Part shown: positions 24,225-36,000 of the stretch, piece by piece
Position numbering within the stretch: position 1 is the stretch's first letter
Layout of the letters: every line of letters begins with the position of its first letter
NCBI RefSeq assembly: GCF_032854445.1
Contig: NC_088295.1
Coordinates: 84,488,644 to 84,552,643 of the forward strand
DNA length: 64,000 nt
DNA from: Liolophura sinensis
Taxonomy: Eukaryota; Mollusca; Polyplacophora; Chitonida; Chitonidae
Direction: 5' to 3'
Notes under the pieces: generated by a model
What the model saw: the letters and a program-made list of their open reading frames with translations, nothing else
What the model was told of the DNA's origin: nothing
Databases searched by the model: none
Translations under genes and position numbers: made by a program

Positions 24225-24420
24225 ACCAGCCTTGGACAAGGAACATTCGAATGATTTTTCTCGGTGCCTGAGTGACAAGAAAGGGTCAATGAATGAATTC
24301 TTGGGATTTTAGTGAGATCAACAAGCAACATTTTTAAAGTCTTAGGTATGACTAGATCCCGGGTCTCCCGACTTTGAATCAGACGCTCTAACCATGAGGC
24401 CAACGAAGCGGCCCGAAGAC
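24225..24420 (-). mobile_element. tRNA-headed SINE family 3, antisense
   Basis: Read in reverse it starts with GGCCTCATGGTTAGAGCGTC, a tRNA-like A-box region, then GGGAGACCCGGGATCTAGTC and CCTAAGACTTTAAAAATG. Related to the fragment at 10575-10712. Confidence 0.55.
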
Positions 24421-24559
24421 ATTGCTATTCTCTAGTGTAGTCTTACTTGACCTTTGTGGGCCATCTCTTACTCTCCATCAATATAACATATGTGTCACGT
24501 GGAAATGTTCGGCAGTATAAACCGCAAAAAGTCGGTTGCTTACCCCGAACACTCTGGTT

Positions 24560-24640
24560 TCTTTTATCTTTACACTACATGCCGTCGTATAAGTGAAAAT
24601 TCTTGACTACGGCGTTAAACGTTAAAAACGAAAGTAAATA
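24560..24640 (+). mobile_element. SINE family 1 tail fragment
   Basis: GCCGTCGTATAAGTGAAAATTCTTGACTACGGCGTTAAACG is the family-1 3' end; the head is lost. Confidence 0.55.
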
Positions 24641-25178
24641 AAAACAACAAACCTATGTTATATATGTTTTATGGCTGAAGAGTCTTGACACCACCAAGGG
24701 CCTCTGAAAAACCCGCTGATCAGCATAGAATGATCCTATTCATTTCATTACAGCTGACTGAACTGACCTGATCAACGAACCGAATATCCAAATTGCTTTC
24801 GTATAACCGCAGACGAGTTATTAATTCAAACAGAATGACCAGAATCACCACTGTCTCGCTATAAATGCTTTAACTCGCCAGTATCGAATCTGACTAAACT
24901 GTCAGGTGTACAAGACAAATAGGGGCAAAATTACATGCAACCTTAATTTAATGGGAAAAGTTACCACAAACATTCACCTGGCGCCAATAACACAATTTAA
25001 TGTCACCATGCAAAAATGAACAGATAATTATCGAATTATCAAACGATGCACAGAGGATTATAACATGGATTACTACTTGACACAGACACAAACACTGAGC
25101 ATATAAATGTCTAGTTATTTTAATACTCTTTGTTATAGTTTAAGACAATTTGTCGCTGTTAGCACCACCAAGAGGCTT

Positions 25179-25268
25179 TGTTTTATTTATTTGTTTGATT
25201 GGTGTTTTACGCCATCCTCAAGAATACCTCACTTCTGCGACGGGGGTCAGCTTATTGTAGGAGGAACC
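25179..25268 (-). mobile_element. SINE family 1 fragment just after orphan exon D
   Basis: TTTATTTATTTGTTTGATTGGTGTTTTACGCC and AAGAATACCTCACTTC in reverse orientation. It begins 12 bp past the stop codon of orphan exon D. On the minus strand its tail supplies AATAAA, so it could act as that exon's polyadenylation signal. Confidence 0.7.
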
Positions 25269-25279
25269 AAGGCCTTGGT

Positions 25280-25402
25280 TTAATGCTCTTTCTGATAAGA
25301 GTACAGTTTTGGACAGCTGGTCGTTATCTCATTGCTATCCTGGTCTGGATCAGGAGCCATGTGCACGTGGCGCAACTGACGTAAAGGATGGATTATACCG
25401 CT
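25280..25402 (-). pseudogene. Orphan last exon of a BRICHOS-like gene (D)
   Basis: A 123-nt open segment with an acceptor (TTTTTTCAG) at its start and a stop at its end. It encodes 40 residues aligned end to end with exon 4 of B and C: GIIHPLR, VHMAPDPDQDS, SCPKLYSYQKEH. The second family Cys is intact. No matching exons 1-3 lie between it and gene E (25403-26974). It is therefore either the survivor of a deleted paralogue or an alternative last exon for gene E, whose exon 3 ends in the same phase 0. Its sequence resembles B and C much more than E's own last exon. The frame is undamaged, so the pseudogene label is tentative. Confidence 0.6.
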
Positions 25403-25894
25403 CTGAAAAAATGAGAAAAACAGGAACATATCTTTTATATCTCAATCAAACAATTTGAATGTAATCGCATTTTAAATCAGTGCCATATGAAGATGCTTTC
25501 GGGTAATTCACGCTACATTTCACGTCATTTAAGGGTGGCAGGGCCCACTTCTATAAGTCATATTAGAGGAATGCGGTAATATCAGCCCATGTTGACAGGA
25601 CTCCAATTCGTCTTACTCACTATTCTTCTGTCAGGGCTACGTGTAACCTCTCTGGACCAGTGCTTCTTATTCATATATAACATGACAATGAAAAAACCAT
25701 CACCCTGCGGGCTCATTATGAGCACAGTTGACTAGACTAGACTAGACGGTGGCTGCGTGTCTTAAGCTGTTGTACATCTAGAGCTACATTATATGGCTAA
25801 CTGAGTTGTAATATGTTTCTCATAAACTTCTGATGTGTACATCTGGGAGTATACACTCAGTACAGGTACATAGCTCCTGATCTCGAGGATTGGC

Positions 25895-25980
25895 GCGTAA
25901 TTTGATTGTTTTAACGCCAGATTCAAGAATGTTCCGCTTACACGATGGGGGTCAGTTCCATGGGTGGAGAATGTGGAGTG
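25895..25980 (-). mobile_element. SINE family 1 fragment, antisense
   Basis: TTTGATTGTTTTAACGCCAG, TTCAAGAATGTTCCGCTTACACGATGG: a diverged 3' end of family 1. Confidence 0.5.
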
Positions 25981-26291
25981 TAAATAACTGATCCATAGCA
26001 AGGTATACTAACGTACTTTTCACGCAAGTGTGATTTAAATGCTTGTACGCTTTATTTGTGGAAGACAAGATAATGAACGTAAGAGTACGCAAACAGCCGT
26101 CGACCGTTTATGGTCAGCAATCCCCCAAGTACAATGAAAGCATTGTTATCTAGAATTTCCCTGTCACAGCTTGGGATTGAACCCACATCTCGTGCGCCTC
26201 GTGATGGGATTTATTTATTTATTATAGGGAAACCTATGCGAAACTGAAAGTGTATCCACATCCGATTGCCGAGAAGCATATACAGATATGT

Positions 26292-26503
26292 ATTTATTTA
26301 TTTGATTGGTGTTTTAGGTCGTGCTAAAGAAAACATCACTTCTACGACGTCTGTCAGCATTATGGTGGGGAGAAACCGGGCGGAGCCCGAGGGATACTCG
26401 CGAACATCAGCAGGTTGCTTCCAGGCTTGCCCATGGTCTAGTGGGAGGCCCATGGATCACTATGCTTCACTGTCACCCTAACCATTAAGCCACGGAGGCC
26501 TCC
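26292..26503 (-). mobile_element. SINE family 1, antisense
   Basis: TATTTATTTGATTGGTGTTTTAGG, CAGCATTATGGTGGGGAGAAACCGGGC and AACCATTAAGCCACGGAGGCCTCC. Both ends are preserved; the middle is partly deleted. Confidence 0.8.
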
Positions 26504-26544
26504 TTCCTCGTAACTGGAGTCACACACCTTACCAGTGGGTTAAA

Positions 26545-26785
26545 GGGCGAGGGGGCTAGCACACAATGACCCTGGAGCCTCCCACCAATGTGGTGGCTGT
26601 GAGTTCAAGTCCACCTCATTCTGGCTTCCTATCCGTACGTGGGAAGGTCTTTCAACAACCTGCGGATAGTCGTGGGAGTCCCCCTCCCCCCCCCCCCCCC
26701 CCCCACCATAATGCTGGCCACCGTCGTATAAATAAAATATTCTTCAGTACGGCGCTAAACACCATTCCAATAAATAAATAAATAC
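26545..26785 (+). mobile_element. SINE family 1 with internal poly-C run
   Basis: CACAATGACCCTGGAGCCTCCCACCAATGTGGTGGCTGTGAGTTCAAGTCC, then a C-rich run at 26683-26704, CACCATAATGCTGGCCACCGTCGTATAA and the tail CACCATTCCAATAAATAAATAAATA. It faces the copy at 26292-26503. Confidence 0.8.
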
Positions 26786-26974
26786 CAGTACACTAGGCCT
26801 CATAATGCTTTCGAAGGGCAGAACAATCCCTGAAGATTTTTTAACCATCTACACCTAGTTATGGTGCATGTATGGTTTTCAACATATTAAGACGACGCTT
26901 GAGACGACCAGTCAACAAACCTGTACCGAGGAATACACAAATTCACGATGAAACCATTTTAAAGGAGGTACACT

Positions 26975-29255
26975 TTATTCCCAGTGATACAAATGCGTGT
27001 GTCTACAAGCCGACTGGATATGGGAGCTGAAGTGAGATAGGGCATTCAGGGCAACGACCTGGAGGAAAGTGGTAGCTGTGCGCACGGCTCGTATCTGCTG
27101 AAGCTGAAACCAGAACAAAAATTCACTGGCAGATAAAACCCACAATAACTTAGTGCAGGGTGACATGACGTGGTTCATCGCAAAATCTAAAACACAAGGA
27201 ATAAATATGACTTGACGTAGACCTACATGTGTGCATACTTAGCTCCGAAACGACCAGGAATTGAACCTCGTTTTCTAGCTCAAGCTGTTACAACATTATG
27301 CGATGAGTCGAAGGCTTAGCAAAGTTTATGAGCAAAATATACAATTAATATAGTACCTTTTCCTAAAAAATGGCGACGCGGGTTCAAGCTGGATAGGCCG
27401 GTGTTCTCTTGAAATACATGAGTACTACGTTATGCGAGTCCGAGCATAAATCGTCAACGTAAAGGCAGGAAATAGACTACACAGCTGGGTTCCGATTAGA
27501 CACCAAACGATATACAGCCAAACTCGTCACGGAGATTTATACCTACCTCTAAATTTTTGAGAACCTCGCCCTCAGCTGTGGACAAGTCCTGCTTCACGTG
27601 CTCAATGTAACAGCCCGACGAAGTCTTCATGACCAGAGCGTGCTATAAAAATACATTAAGTCCAGGTATATTGAATCCCATGACAAAATGAATATATATT
27701 ATAACTGTACAGGTATACATAGCTGTCGAAGTTCAAAAACTCTTAGTTGAAGGACGAACACATTAATCTGACACTAATGATTTAGCTAAAACATGCAAAG
27801 CGATCATAGGCGCGCATTTTACAATCTGTTTCATATGGTACTTCGGTATTTTTGAACAGCTACGGTAGAAACTTGACAATATTCAATGGACAGTCAAAAA
27901 TAAATAATAAATATCCAACCGGGACAACGGCATCAGTATGCAAGGTCTACTGCCGTTCGCCAGCGTAAAGACGATATGTTTGTTGAAACGTTTTGCTTGA
28001 AAATGTTTCGAAATCAGAGGGAATCTTTCCCCTGTCGTACATATAGCATGTTTTTACTGTACCACTGTGAAACATTATTGAGTTTTGAAGAAAAGTACAC
28101 TGTATACACGTAGTCGGATTTAAACCTTGGACTTTTTTACTTTTGAATGTGACCAATTTGAGAAAGAAATCAATAATATGACATGTTTGTTAAAAGAATC
28201 AAATATGGCCTCTTCCCACTTGCCCAATGGATTCTGTTAAGACGCCAGTCCACGCTCTACGCGACACGAGCACTATTCGTTTCTCACAGATCCGGTATAT
28301 TTAATAAACTGACAACTGTAACAAACGGTCCCAAGTGTTGTATCTCACATGTCGTCACATACGTTTCACATACATGAAACTGCAATTAAAAACATTAAGC
28401 ATATTGCAAAAATTAAACGTCATTTCTTTAAGTTGCATGGAATTCCACATGACTGACTGATTAACTGATACTTAAGGCCTAAAGTACAAGTACCATGTGG
28501 GCATCGGTGAAGAAGACTGGAAACGCGACAAGCCCCCTGATGAAGTGGCCTGTCCCCATTTGAGCATCCGTGAAGAAGATGGGTAAAGTCCCCCTCTCCC
28601 TGACTTACCATATTAACAGCCGTGAAGATGGTCGGTTAAGTCTCCCACTCCCTGAAGAAGATGGATTAGGTGTTCAGCCCGGCCTCTGAGTTACCATGAG
28701 CATTCATAACGAATGCGGGTGAAGTTAGACGCTCCCGGACCTACTGTAAGCATCGGTGAAGAACAGGGATGCAGTCAGCCGTTCCCCGACTTACCATATG
28801 GGCATCCGTGAAGAAGATGGGTGAAGTGAGGTCTGGGGTGTGAGCCACAACCTTCGTGTGCCCGGGTAAATGACCATGACCCGTCCCTCCTCCGGTACCT
28901 TCTTGACCCTGTATAGTCGAAATAAACATCAAGAGAAAGGGTTGAAGCAACTTGCAGCCGTTTTAGAGCCGCAGCGGTAGCTATTGACGTATAGATTATT
29001 AAACAACACTGGCACTGAGAAACACAATTTTAAAATGCGTTTATCAGCAGATGCGCAAGACATACCTAAACTCCAGAGAATTTAACATTTTTAGAAACTT
29101 TTGGAAAATTATGAGCAGCGTAGTTATCAACTACACGATTAATCACCAGCGGTCTATAAGTAGTTGATTATTACATGTACATACAGGTACTTGTTCACAG
29201 CAAAACTCACCAAAACAACCGCACTCAGCAGACAAATGAACACAGCGACCTTCAT
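26975..29255 (-). CDS. Secreted BRICHOS-like protein E (diverged member)
   Basis: Four phase-0 exons on the minus strand: 29255-29211, 28908-28795, 27642-27547, 27103-26975; 127 aa. An upstream in-frame ATG at 29270 would add five residues. Residues 1-15 (MKVAVFICLLSAVVL) form a signal peptide. Exon 2 (16-53) is Gly/His-rich (GTGGGTGHGHLPGH) and ends SPIFFTDAHM with Asp50. Exon 3 (54-85, two codons shorter than in A-C) has SGCY with Cys64, again 14 residues after the Asp. Exon 4 (86-127) has Cys118 (Cys-Cys spacing 54) and ends ACRHTHLYHWE. The B/C motif CPKLY is absent, so E is the most diverged member. Minus-strand AATAAA overlaps the stop codon (26979-26974). The 3' end of exon 2 is duplicated several times in intron 2. 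Function unknown. Confidence 0.7.
28490..28840 (-). repeat. Degenerate tandem copies of the exon 2 end and splice donor
   Basis: The end of gene E exon 2 (TTCTTCACGGATGCCCATATG plus donor GTAAGT at about 28790-28815) recurs, decayed, near 28743-28770, 28690-28725, 28610-28640, 28560-28585 and 28495-28525. Spacing is irregular, about 45-80 bp. Several copies keep a donor-like GTAAG or GTAA; the copy near 28500 still encodes VFFTDAHM followed by GTAC. Confidence 0.6.
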
Positions 29256-29867
29256 GACGAGTAACTGCATGACGCGGATACGAGGCCGTGGACTATTAAT
29301 AATATGCCTATTTTTTACAGTATAGGAGTGACCAACAGGGCTGGTATAGGGCCTATATATGTATATCTCTATCTTTGGGTAGAGATTGCAAACTGACAAC
29401 TATCATGATAAGAAAGTGCTGTGTAACACGGGGGTCAACGTGAAACGAAGAATTGTCACAATGAAATCAGATTGTATATCGAAAGTATAGCACGGTAGAC
29501 ATGCATTCAAGGTGTACAAAGTCAACTGGTACAATTCCGTTGACGCAAAGCCGCAAGCAGCATCGTTGCGTTCCTTAAGGTACAGCATGTAGCCTACATA
29601 TACGTAATTTACCCTATGAAACGGGTTATGGACAAAACTATAGGCAATCCTCAGCATACCTGTTGCCTCACTGGTTTGTTGAATAAGCGTTCAATTCTGG
29701 CTGTACACACTGAATGTGCACGACGCTAGCTCAAGTAATGTTTCCATCAGATTTAGATCGCCAATGCCCTTGATGCGGAAAAGATGGACATTATAAAGAT
29801 AGACACTTCCCCCAATCTGTACTACATGTACCAGTATATTATATTGTGGTGTGTTTGTACATACCTT

Positions 29868-30161
29868 TATCCCGCATCAGACAAAGTACTCAGCTTTTCA
29901 TTGGACAGCAACGGACACATGCAAATCTTACAGACGACGTCAAATGTGTCTGCTGAGTAGGTTACGTCCCTTTGTTGGGATGTTAATACAATGGCCTCAT
30001 CCCTGAAGCGATTCACCTATACCTCGGTCTTCTGGGTCTTTGCAGGATAAATTCGTTACATGGTTACTTAGTGATAGAACACGGAAATATATGGTGTCAG
30101 TAGCCTTCATATTGAATGAGGATTACTGACACTATCCGCATCCCATCACTGAGTAACCATG
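29868..30161 (-). mobile_element. MITE-like element, copy 2 (inverted relative to copy 1)
   Basis: Contains a hairpin CATGGTTACTTAGTGATAG ... CCATCACTGAGTAACCATG (30059-30161). It is preceded by sequence complementary to the second half of copy 1 (TTCATTGGACAGCAAC, TGCTGAGTAGGTTACGTCCC, CTTTGCAGGATAAATTCGTTACATG). Confidence 0.6.
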
Positions 30162-30253
30162 TGACTAATATTATCTGCTTCTCGGCAATCGCATATGGAT
30201 ACACTTCCAGTTTCATAAATAAGTCTCCCTATCCCATGCAGCGGGGATACATT

Positions 30254-30445
30254 AATTTATTTGATTTGTGTTTTACGACTTACTTAAGAATATTTCACTT
30301 AGAGGACAGTGGCCAGCATTGTGGTGGGAGGAAACTGGGCAGACACCGGAGAGGAAGTCAACTGGACGAATTCTGACAGCGAGAGTGATGCTGAGAGGGT
30401 CCTGGGCCACTGCGCTCAGCTGGAACGCTAACCACGTCGGCCCCA
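30254..30445 (-). mobile_element. SINE family 1, antisense
   Basis: TTTATTTGATTTGTGTTTTACGAC, AAGAATATTTCACTTAGAGG, CAGCATTGTGGTGGGAGGAAAC, GGGCCACTGCGCTCAGCTGGAACGCTAACCA. The core is shortened. Overlapping ORFs on both strands derive from it. Confidence 0.8.
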
Positions 30446-33085
30446 CCCTAATGGGAATATTCCCCACTAAACGATTAGAAGTTCATACTAGTGTCCTTGG
30501 GCATACAGGTTTTTGATTCGTATTTACCCCTTTTTCTCACCACAGCCGATCGACCTCGGTATGAATGCACCGCTCGCCGTATTCCTGTGGCTTTGCGTCA
30601 AGGAAAGCGTACCTCGGTTTCGTCCAGCTTAAACCTGACCGTATGCATGTAAGTGAGGACCTCTCAAGTATACGGCATTAATACCAATGAAATAAATCGA
30701 GTCCATATATATGCTGTTCCTGTCTATGACACTTCGTCAATTTGGCTGACAACACAACTTGCTACGTTCAGTCACCAAATACCATACAGATGCCGTAGAC
30801 TCATGTAGGTCTCTATGCTGAACCCCTGCTAACATATCATTACAGGTACATATACGTGATATTGGCCTACCAATACATCGGTGTCATGTGGCTCTGTCCG
30901 GTCAACCTTGAAATGAGAGACATCACCGAACGTGATAATCAATCGAGGTCTTAAGGCGTGATCTGCATTAAATGTCAGTCACCATAAACAAGTGTCTAAT
31001 TTACACTTAAACCAGTCGGGGTTAAATCCAATTGCCGATCCATGACTTCCCAAATTACCATCGCACCATCCTGTACCCACAACGGTTTCGACAGGTAGCT
31101 GAGACTGGGCAATATTCGATGCTTGTATATATCTACAAAGATACCATGACTCAGGAATGTTATTCTTTGATCTTTGTTTTAGTGGAGGAAGCGACAGGAG
31201 ACCGAAAGTGTCGGGGGAGTACCTAGTTTGAACAGCAGTGCCGCCAAAGGTTGTTAACCAAATTATAGGCCGAGTGCAAACAAGTCCTGTTTAAACCTGG
31301 CTGCAAAAAAAAAAAAAAAAAAAGAGATATCTGAAAACACAAAGCCCATTGCGTAAACGAATATGATAACTTTCTACTTAGAACCAATAACAGAACATAC
31401 AACACTTAATCCTAGTCAGTTTTTGCAAGGCTGGGTGGAAGTTGTCTCCCTTGTGTTTTTGACAGACAAAATGTAGACTGCCCAAAGCAAGGTTATCCAA
31501 GAATTGCACTGTCTCGAGCACGTTTGTTCATTCTCGGCATCATGAGCGTAGCAACAACATGTTAAGTGTAAAATTTGTGACAGCTTAAAATTCTAAAACT
31601 AAGTCTAAAAACTAAAATTACTAAGCCAATTTCCCAAACGTAAAGTGTTGAAGTGTTTTATTCGGCAATTCCTTTGATTGCACTAGTGTGCTAGATCCAC
31701 GGGCAACAAGGGGCAGCAATTTAACAGCAAAACACTAACGAAGACAGCATAGAAGCCCACAAATTACAGGAACAAAAACTGTATGAATGAGGACCAATTT
31801 GATCCCCATTCTTCATAAAGGCCGTGATGGACCATACACTGTTACGTAAATTACGAAAACAATTAAAACTCACTTTTACTTCATTGGTGCAAAGTGGACC
31901 TCTTTATATTTCAGACGAATTCACAGAATAACTGTTAATAACTGATCAAACGAAACAGAATCAAAAGATACAAACAGACCGTCACATGAAATAGCTGTAA
32001 ACAATAGCACATAGGGAATGCTGTAAGCACGTTGTTTTGGGATATTTTGCTCTTTTACTCATTTCCATAAACATGTTACCCAGGGACTAACTAGGTGAGG
32101 AATAAGCCAAAAATAACAATGCATCACCAGTAACAAATGTTCATTTTAACTCGGAAAACAGAACTCGGCTTTCATAACCCACACAATTACTCCCACTTGC
32201 ACTAGACTACACGTATACCATAAACAGATCATCCCCAAACGATGAGGCTTTTTTTGCAGAAGGTACAAAGCTACATCATTACGTACAAGCTTCAACGAGG
32301 AGAGTAAAAATATCTCTGGACACACAGCTGTACAGTTTTTCCAACACAAATGTGTTGTCCTTGGCTATTTACAGTTTAGCATATTCTTACGGTATGAACA
32401 GCCTTATATACACCAATGATGAAACTAATATATAAAAGTGAAGGGCTGAGGAAAATGCTAGACACTGCGTATACTATCAAGGGGAACAGATCCAAATAGC
32501 CAACCTTTAAATGCATGTGTATTTATATACAAACTATTTACAAGTGTACGAACCACAAAGAAGAGCTACCTAGTATACCTAGCGGTCCCAAAATTCAAGG
32601 AGAATATTACACTTCTATACAGCTCCAAGAAATCAATACAATAACGGCCTTGTGGCATGCCTAGTTCCTCACATATATTCATGATGTTAAACACATTAAT
32701 CATTGCTGCTGTAAGGATGTTTCCTATGTTGTAAAGTGTTCAGTTACGATGATCAAACCCCACTTACATTTGATGTAATTCCTTTAAAATTGTAATAAAC
32801 ACATTCTGAAAAATTCTTCCACCCAAGATATAATGCAGTCAATATAAGCACTTCAGGAAATTCATCACACATCTTTCCTTTCCCTACAAGTATATCAATC
32901 AGATGTATACATCAGGTAAACATTAAAAGCATTACTTACCGGCAATTAAGCCAAATTACATGTACAACATGCCTAGATATCTCGAATCATACATATGGTG
33001 TGCAAAAACATGCAACTGATGAACAAATCAAATGATAACCATAAGCAAGTCCTTGAAAGCGGCCAGAATGCTTGTGTATTGTCGT
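30446..33085 (-). other. Intergenic, then presumed KANSL1 3' UTR
   Basis: No coding region recognised. The part from about 31650 to 33085 directly follows the KANSL1 stop and is AT-rich without SINEs, as expected for a long 3' UTR. A minus-strand AATAAA near 31660 is a possible end signal, though others cannot be excluded. A poly-A run lies at 31302-31323. Confidence 0.4.
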
Positions 33086-36000
33086 CTAACTCAGGCCTGT
33101 AGGGCCTTGCTGGGTCTGGCACTGAACTGTCCACTCAGGGTCATTGGGATCTTCCTCAGACAGGGAGGTGGAGGTACTGGGGGCAGGGGAGCTGGACCTG
33201 CTCACAGACACCATACCACCTGTTAGTGGAGCTGCCATCAGTGTCTTAGCCGTTTCTTCCACCACCTGTTTCTTCAGCTCTTCCACACTGGGTTGCTCAG
33301 CTAACATGGCCTCATATTCACTCTCCTCCAATGGGAATGATCGCAGTGGCCATGGATCAGCCACATTCCAGTCCATCTCCTCATATAAGCCCAGGTTCAA
33401 ACTGTCCTCAAGACAAATAGATCTTCGGCTCATTGAGCCACTTCGTTTACGGAATCCATTGTCTTTACTCTCACGCCCTTCCCGCACGGGGATGGGTGTG
33501 AACAGTTTAGAGCTTGGTGTGGGTGTGGCAGAACTTGACGTGGGTGTGTTAGAGCTAACTCCTTCCACAGATTGCACACTTGGACCACTCATGCTAGTTG
33601 TCCCCATAAAATTCCCTCCTTCACTCTGGCTTGCATCAGGAGACAATGGATCTGGCGTGTTGGCACCACTCTCGGTCCGTGACCCTCTCACTCGTCGGCC
33701 ATACTGGACAAATGTCATAAACCGTTTTTTCTCCTGCCCTTCACACTTCATATGCCGCTGACTGAATGATTCATCTGAGCAATCCTCCACCTGGAAGTGC
33801 CAAACAAAGACCATAAGTAAATCAAGCTTATTAAATACTGCAGACCATTACCTACTCAAAAACTTAACTACAAAACCACCATTACCATAAATGGAAAATG
33901 CAAAGTAGAAACAATTCGTACTTTCTGCTGGATTATTATATTTTTAATATTTAGCAGGTTAACTCACAGATTAATACAGCCACATTTTAAAGAAACACCG
34001 TAGTACTAGAAATTCATTCCACTGAGATACTGAAGTTGGTGGAACAACATGCAGATGCAATTTAAAAAGGTTTTCCAAGTTTCTCACCTCCTCATCCTCT
34101 TCCTCTTCTGGACCTGTGGCTACAGGACGAAGCCCTAAGGGGGGCCCATCACCTGCGGGAGTTGGCTGATGTTCCTCTCCCGTCATATCATGCCCACTCT
34201 CCTGATCTGGCTCCTCACTGTTTGGGTCAGTAATGTCACGCCACCTGCAAGGTGCACCATGCATCATATTAAATATGAAGGCTCTACGTCTTGTAATACC
34301 ACCAAAATACTGTTACTTATCCATTGATTGTCTGCATATTTGGGGAATGGTAGTTCAACACTTCTCTTTTTTAACCTTGAAGTAAAACTCTGTTAATGCA
34401 AAATCGCTGGATTGATTCATTTCAGAGTTATAACTGTAACAAATATGCAGACACACAGACTTACAAAACATGACCTATAACATTTCAGATTAGACTGATC
34501 ATAGGCTCATACACATCTTAACACATCTGACAAAAGGGCAACAATCTGGTGATGAAGGACTTACTTTGGCGTGACAATCTCTTTGTACTTGAGCCGGGTT
34601 ACTCGCGTAGATGCTGCCATGCTATAAGGAATGACTATATTGTTAATGTCATAGGCACTCTCTACCCGCTTCTTTCTTAACGCAGCTTCCTTCATCTCGC
34701 GGAATGTGGCAGACATGTGGCTAGAGTTGAGCACTCCGTCCTTGGTCTGAGGAGATGGTGTGGGGGTCCTGCTGCCACTGCCGCTGCTGGCTTGACTACT
34801 GGCGACAGACATCGAGTTGGACCTGTATGGCCTCTTCATTGCAGCTGGTGGAACACAAAATTATAACTGACGATACCAGACTTGAACATCAACTGGAACA
34901 TCTTAAGTGACATTTACACTTTTCTTCAACCACGCTCAAGTCAGAATGTCACACTAACGAAAATTTTCTCAAAAGATCTCAGGTCATTTAACAGAATGAA
35001 AATGGACAAATCTTGACATCTGCATTGAAACTTTCAAATAAGAGCACCAAATTTGACAATTTTCCAATCTGTGACAGTACCTATGGCAAGTTTGGCCGCT
35101 CTCCTGCGTTTGACAGCTGTGCATGCTTTCCTGCCATCTACAGAGGTCTTTCTTGGAGTGGTTGGTAAAGATGCCGCCCTCTTCCTTGGTCGAGAAATAT
35201 TGTCCAGCTTCCTTCGGTATTCTTAGGAAGAGAAACAAATGCCAGGTATGTCAACAACACTCCAGACTTGCAAAGATGATATTAATTTTCTGTGTTTGAA
35301 AGGAACATTTTGTAAAGCTATATGTTTCACCAGGTTGAAGGGAAACAACTTTTGACTTTGAATACTCAAGGGTTCAAGAGTGGCCTCCCTTCATGTGCAA
35401 GACGAGGTCATGGTAACAAACTGCATGTACAACAGAAATGTACTCTTCCATTGAATTATCTTCCTTGTTCAATGTTATCTAAAAAACATTAAAACTGTGC
35501 AATAGCAAAATTCAATTTCATATACTTCAAGGAGTGGTAATCAAATTATTTGTCTCGTTCTACCAGAATAAGGAACTGAAGTACCAAGTTTTTCAGCTGT
35601 ATTCTTCTGTAATATAAGATTTCAATTGATTCTGACACTTACTAGATGTTGTGAGCAATTGAACACCACGGACATAGCGCTTTGTTTTCCTTGAGTGGTC
35701 ATTCAACTGAGATCCCATCTTACTCCTTCTGTGAACAAAGAGAAATGAGTGAGGGTTACCATATAATTAATAGGACCAACATCCATTTCTTTTTAAAATT
35801 CAAATTTTTTTTATAAATTATGTATGCAATATACCCATTTAATTCTATCTTTCAATCTTCTCATCCCTTTGCCCATGTTTTTGAACTCTTAAATCATAAC
35901 AAAATCCCTGTTTGCATTAGTCATGTCCAGCTACACTCGACACCAATACTGAGGCAATATTACTCGAGGAATAAGCCATTGAGATTCTAATGTTTTCTTG

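Noticed and set aside
33144-33761. 205-aa plus-strand ORF
   Set aside because: Lies antisense to the last KANSL1 coding exon, whose protein is clearly conserved; a shadow frame.
35080-35238. 84-aa minus-strand ORF at 34984-35238 read as its own gene
   Set aside because: It is the wrong frame of KANSL1 exon 5; the spliced frame gives the basic stretch [16 protein letters not shown].
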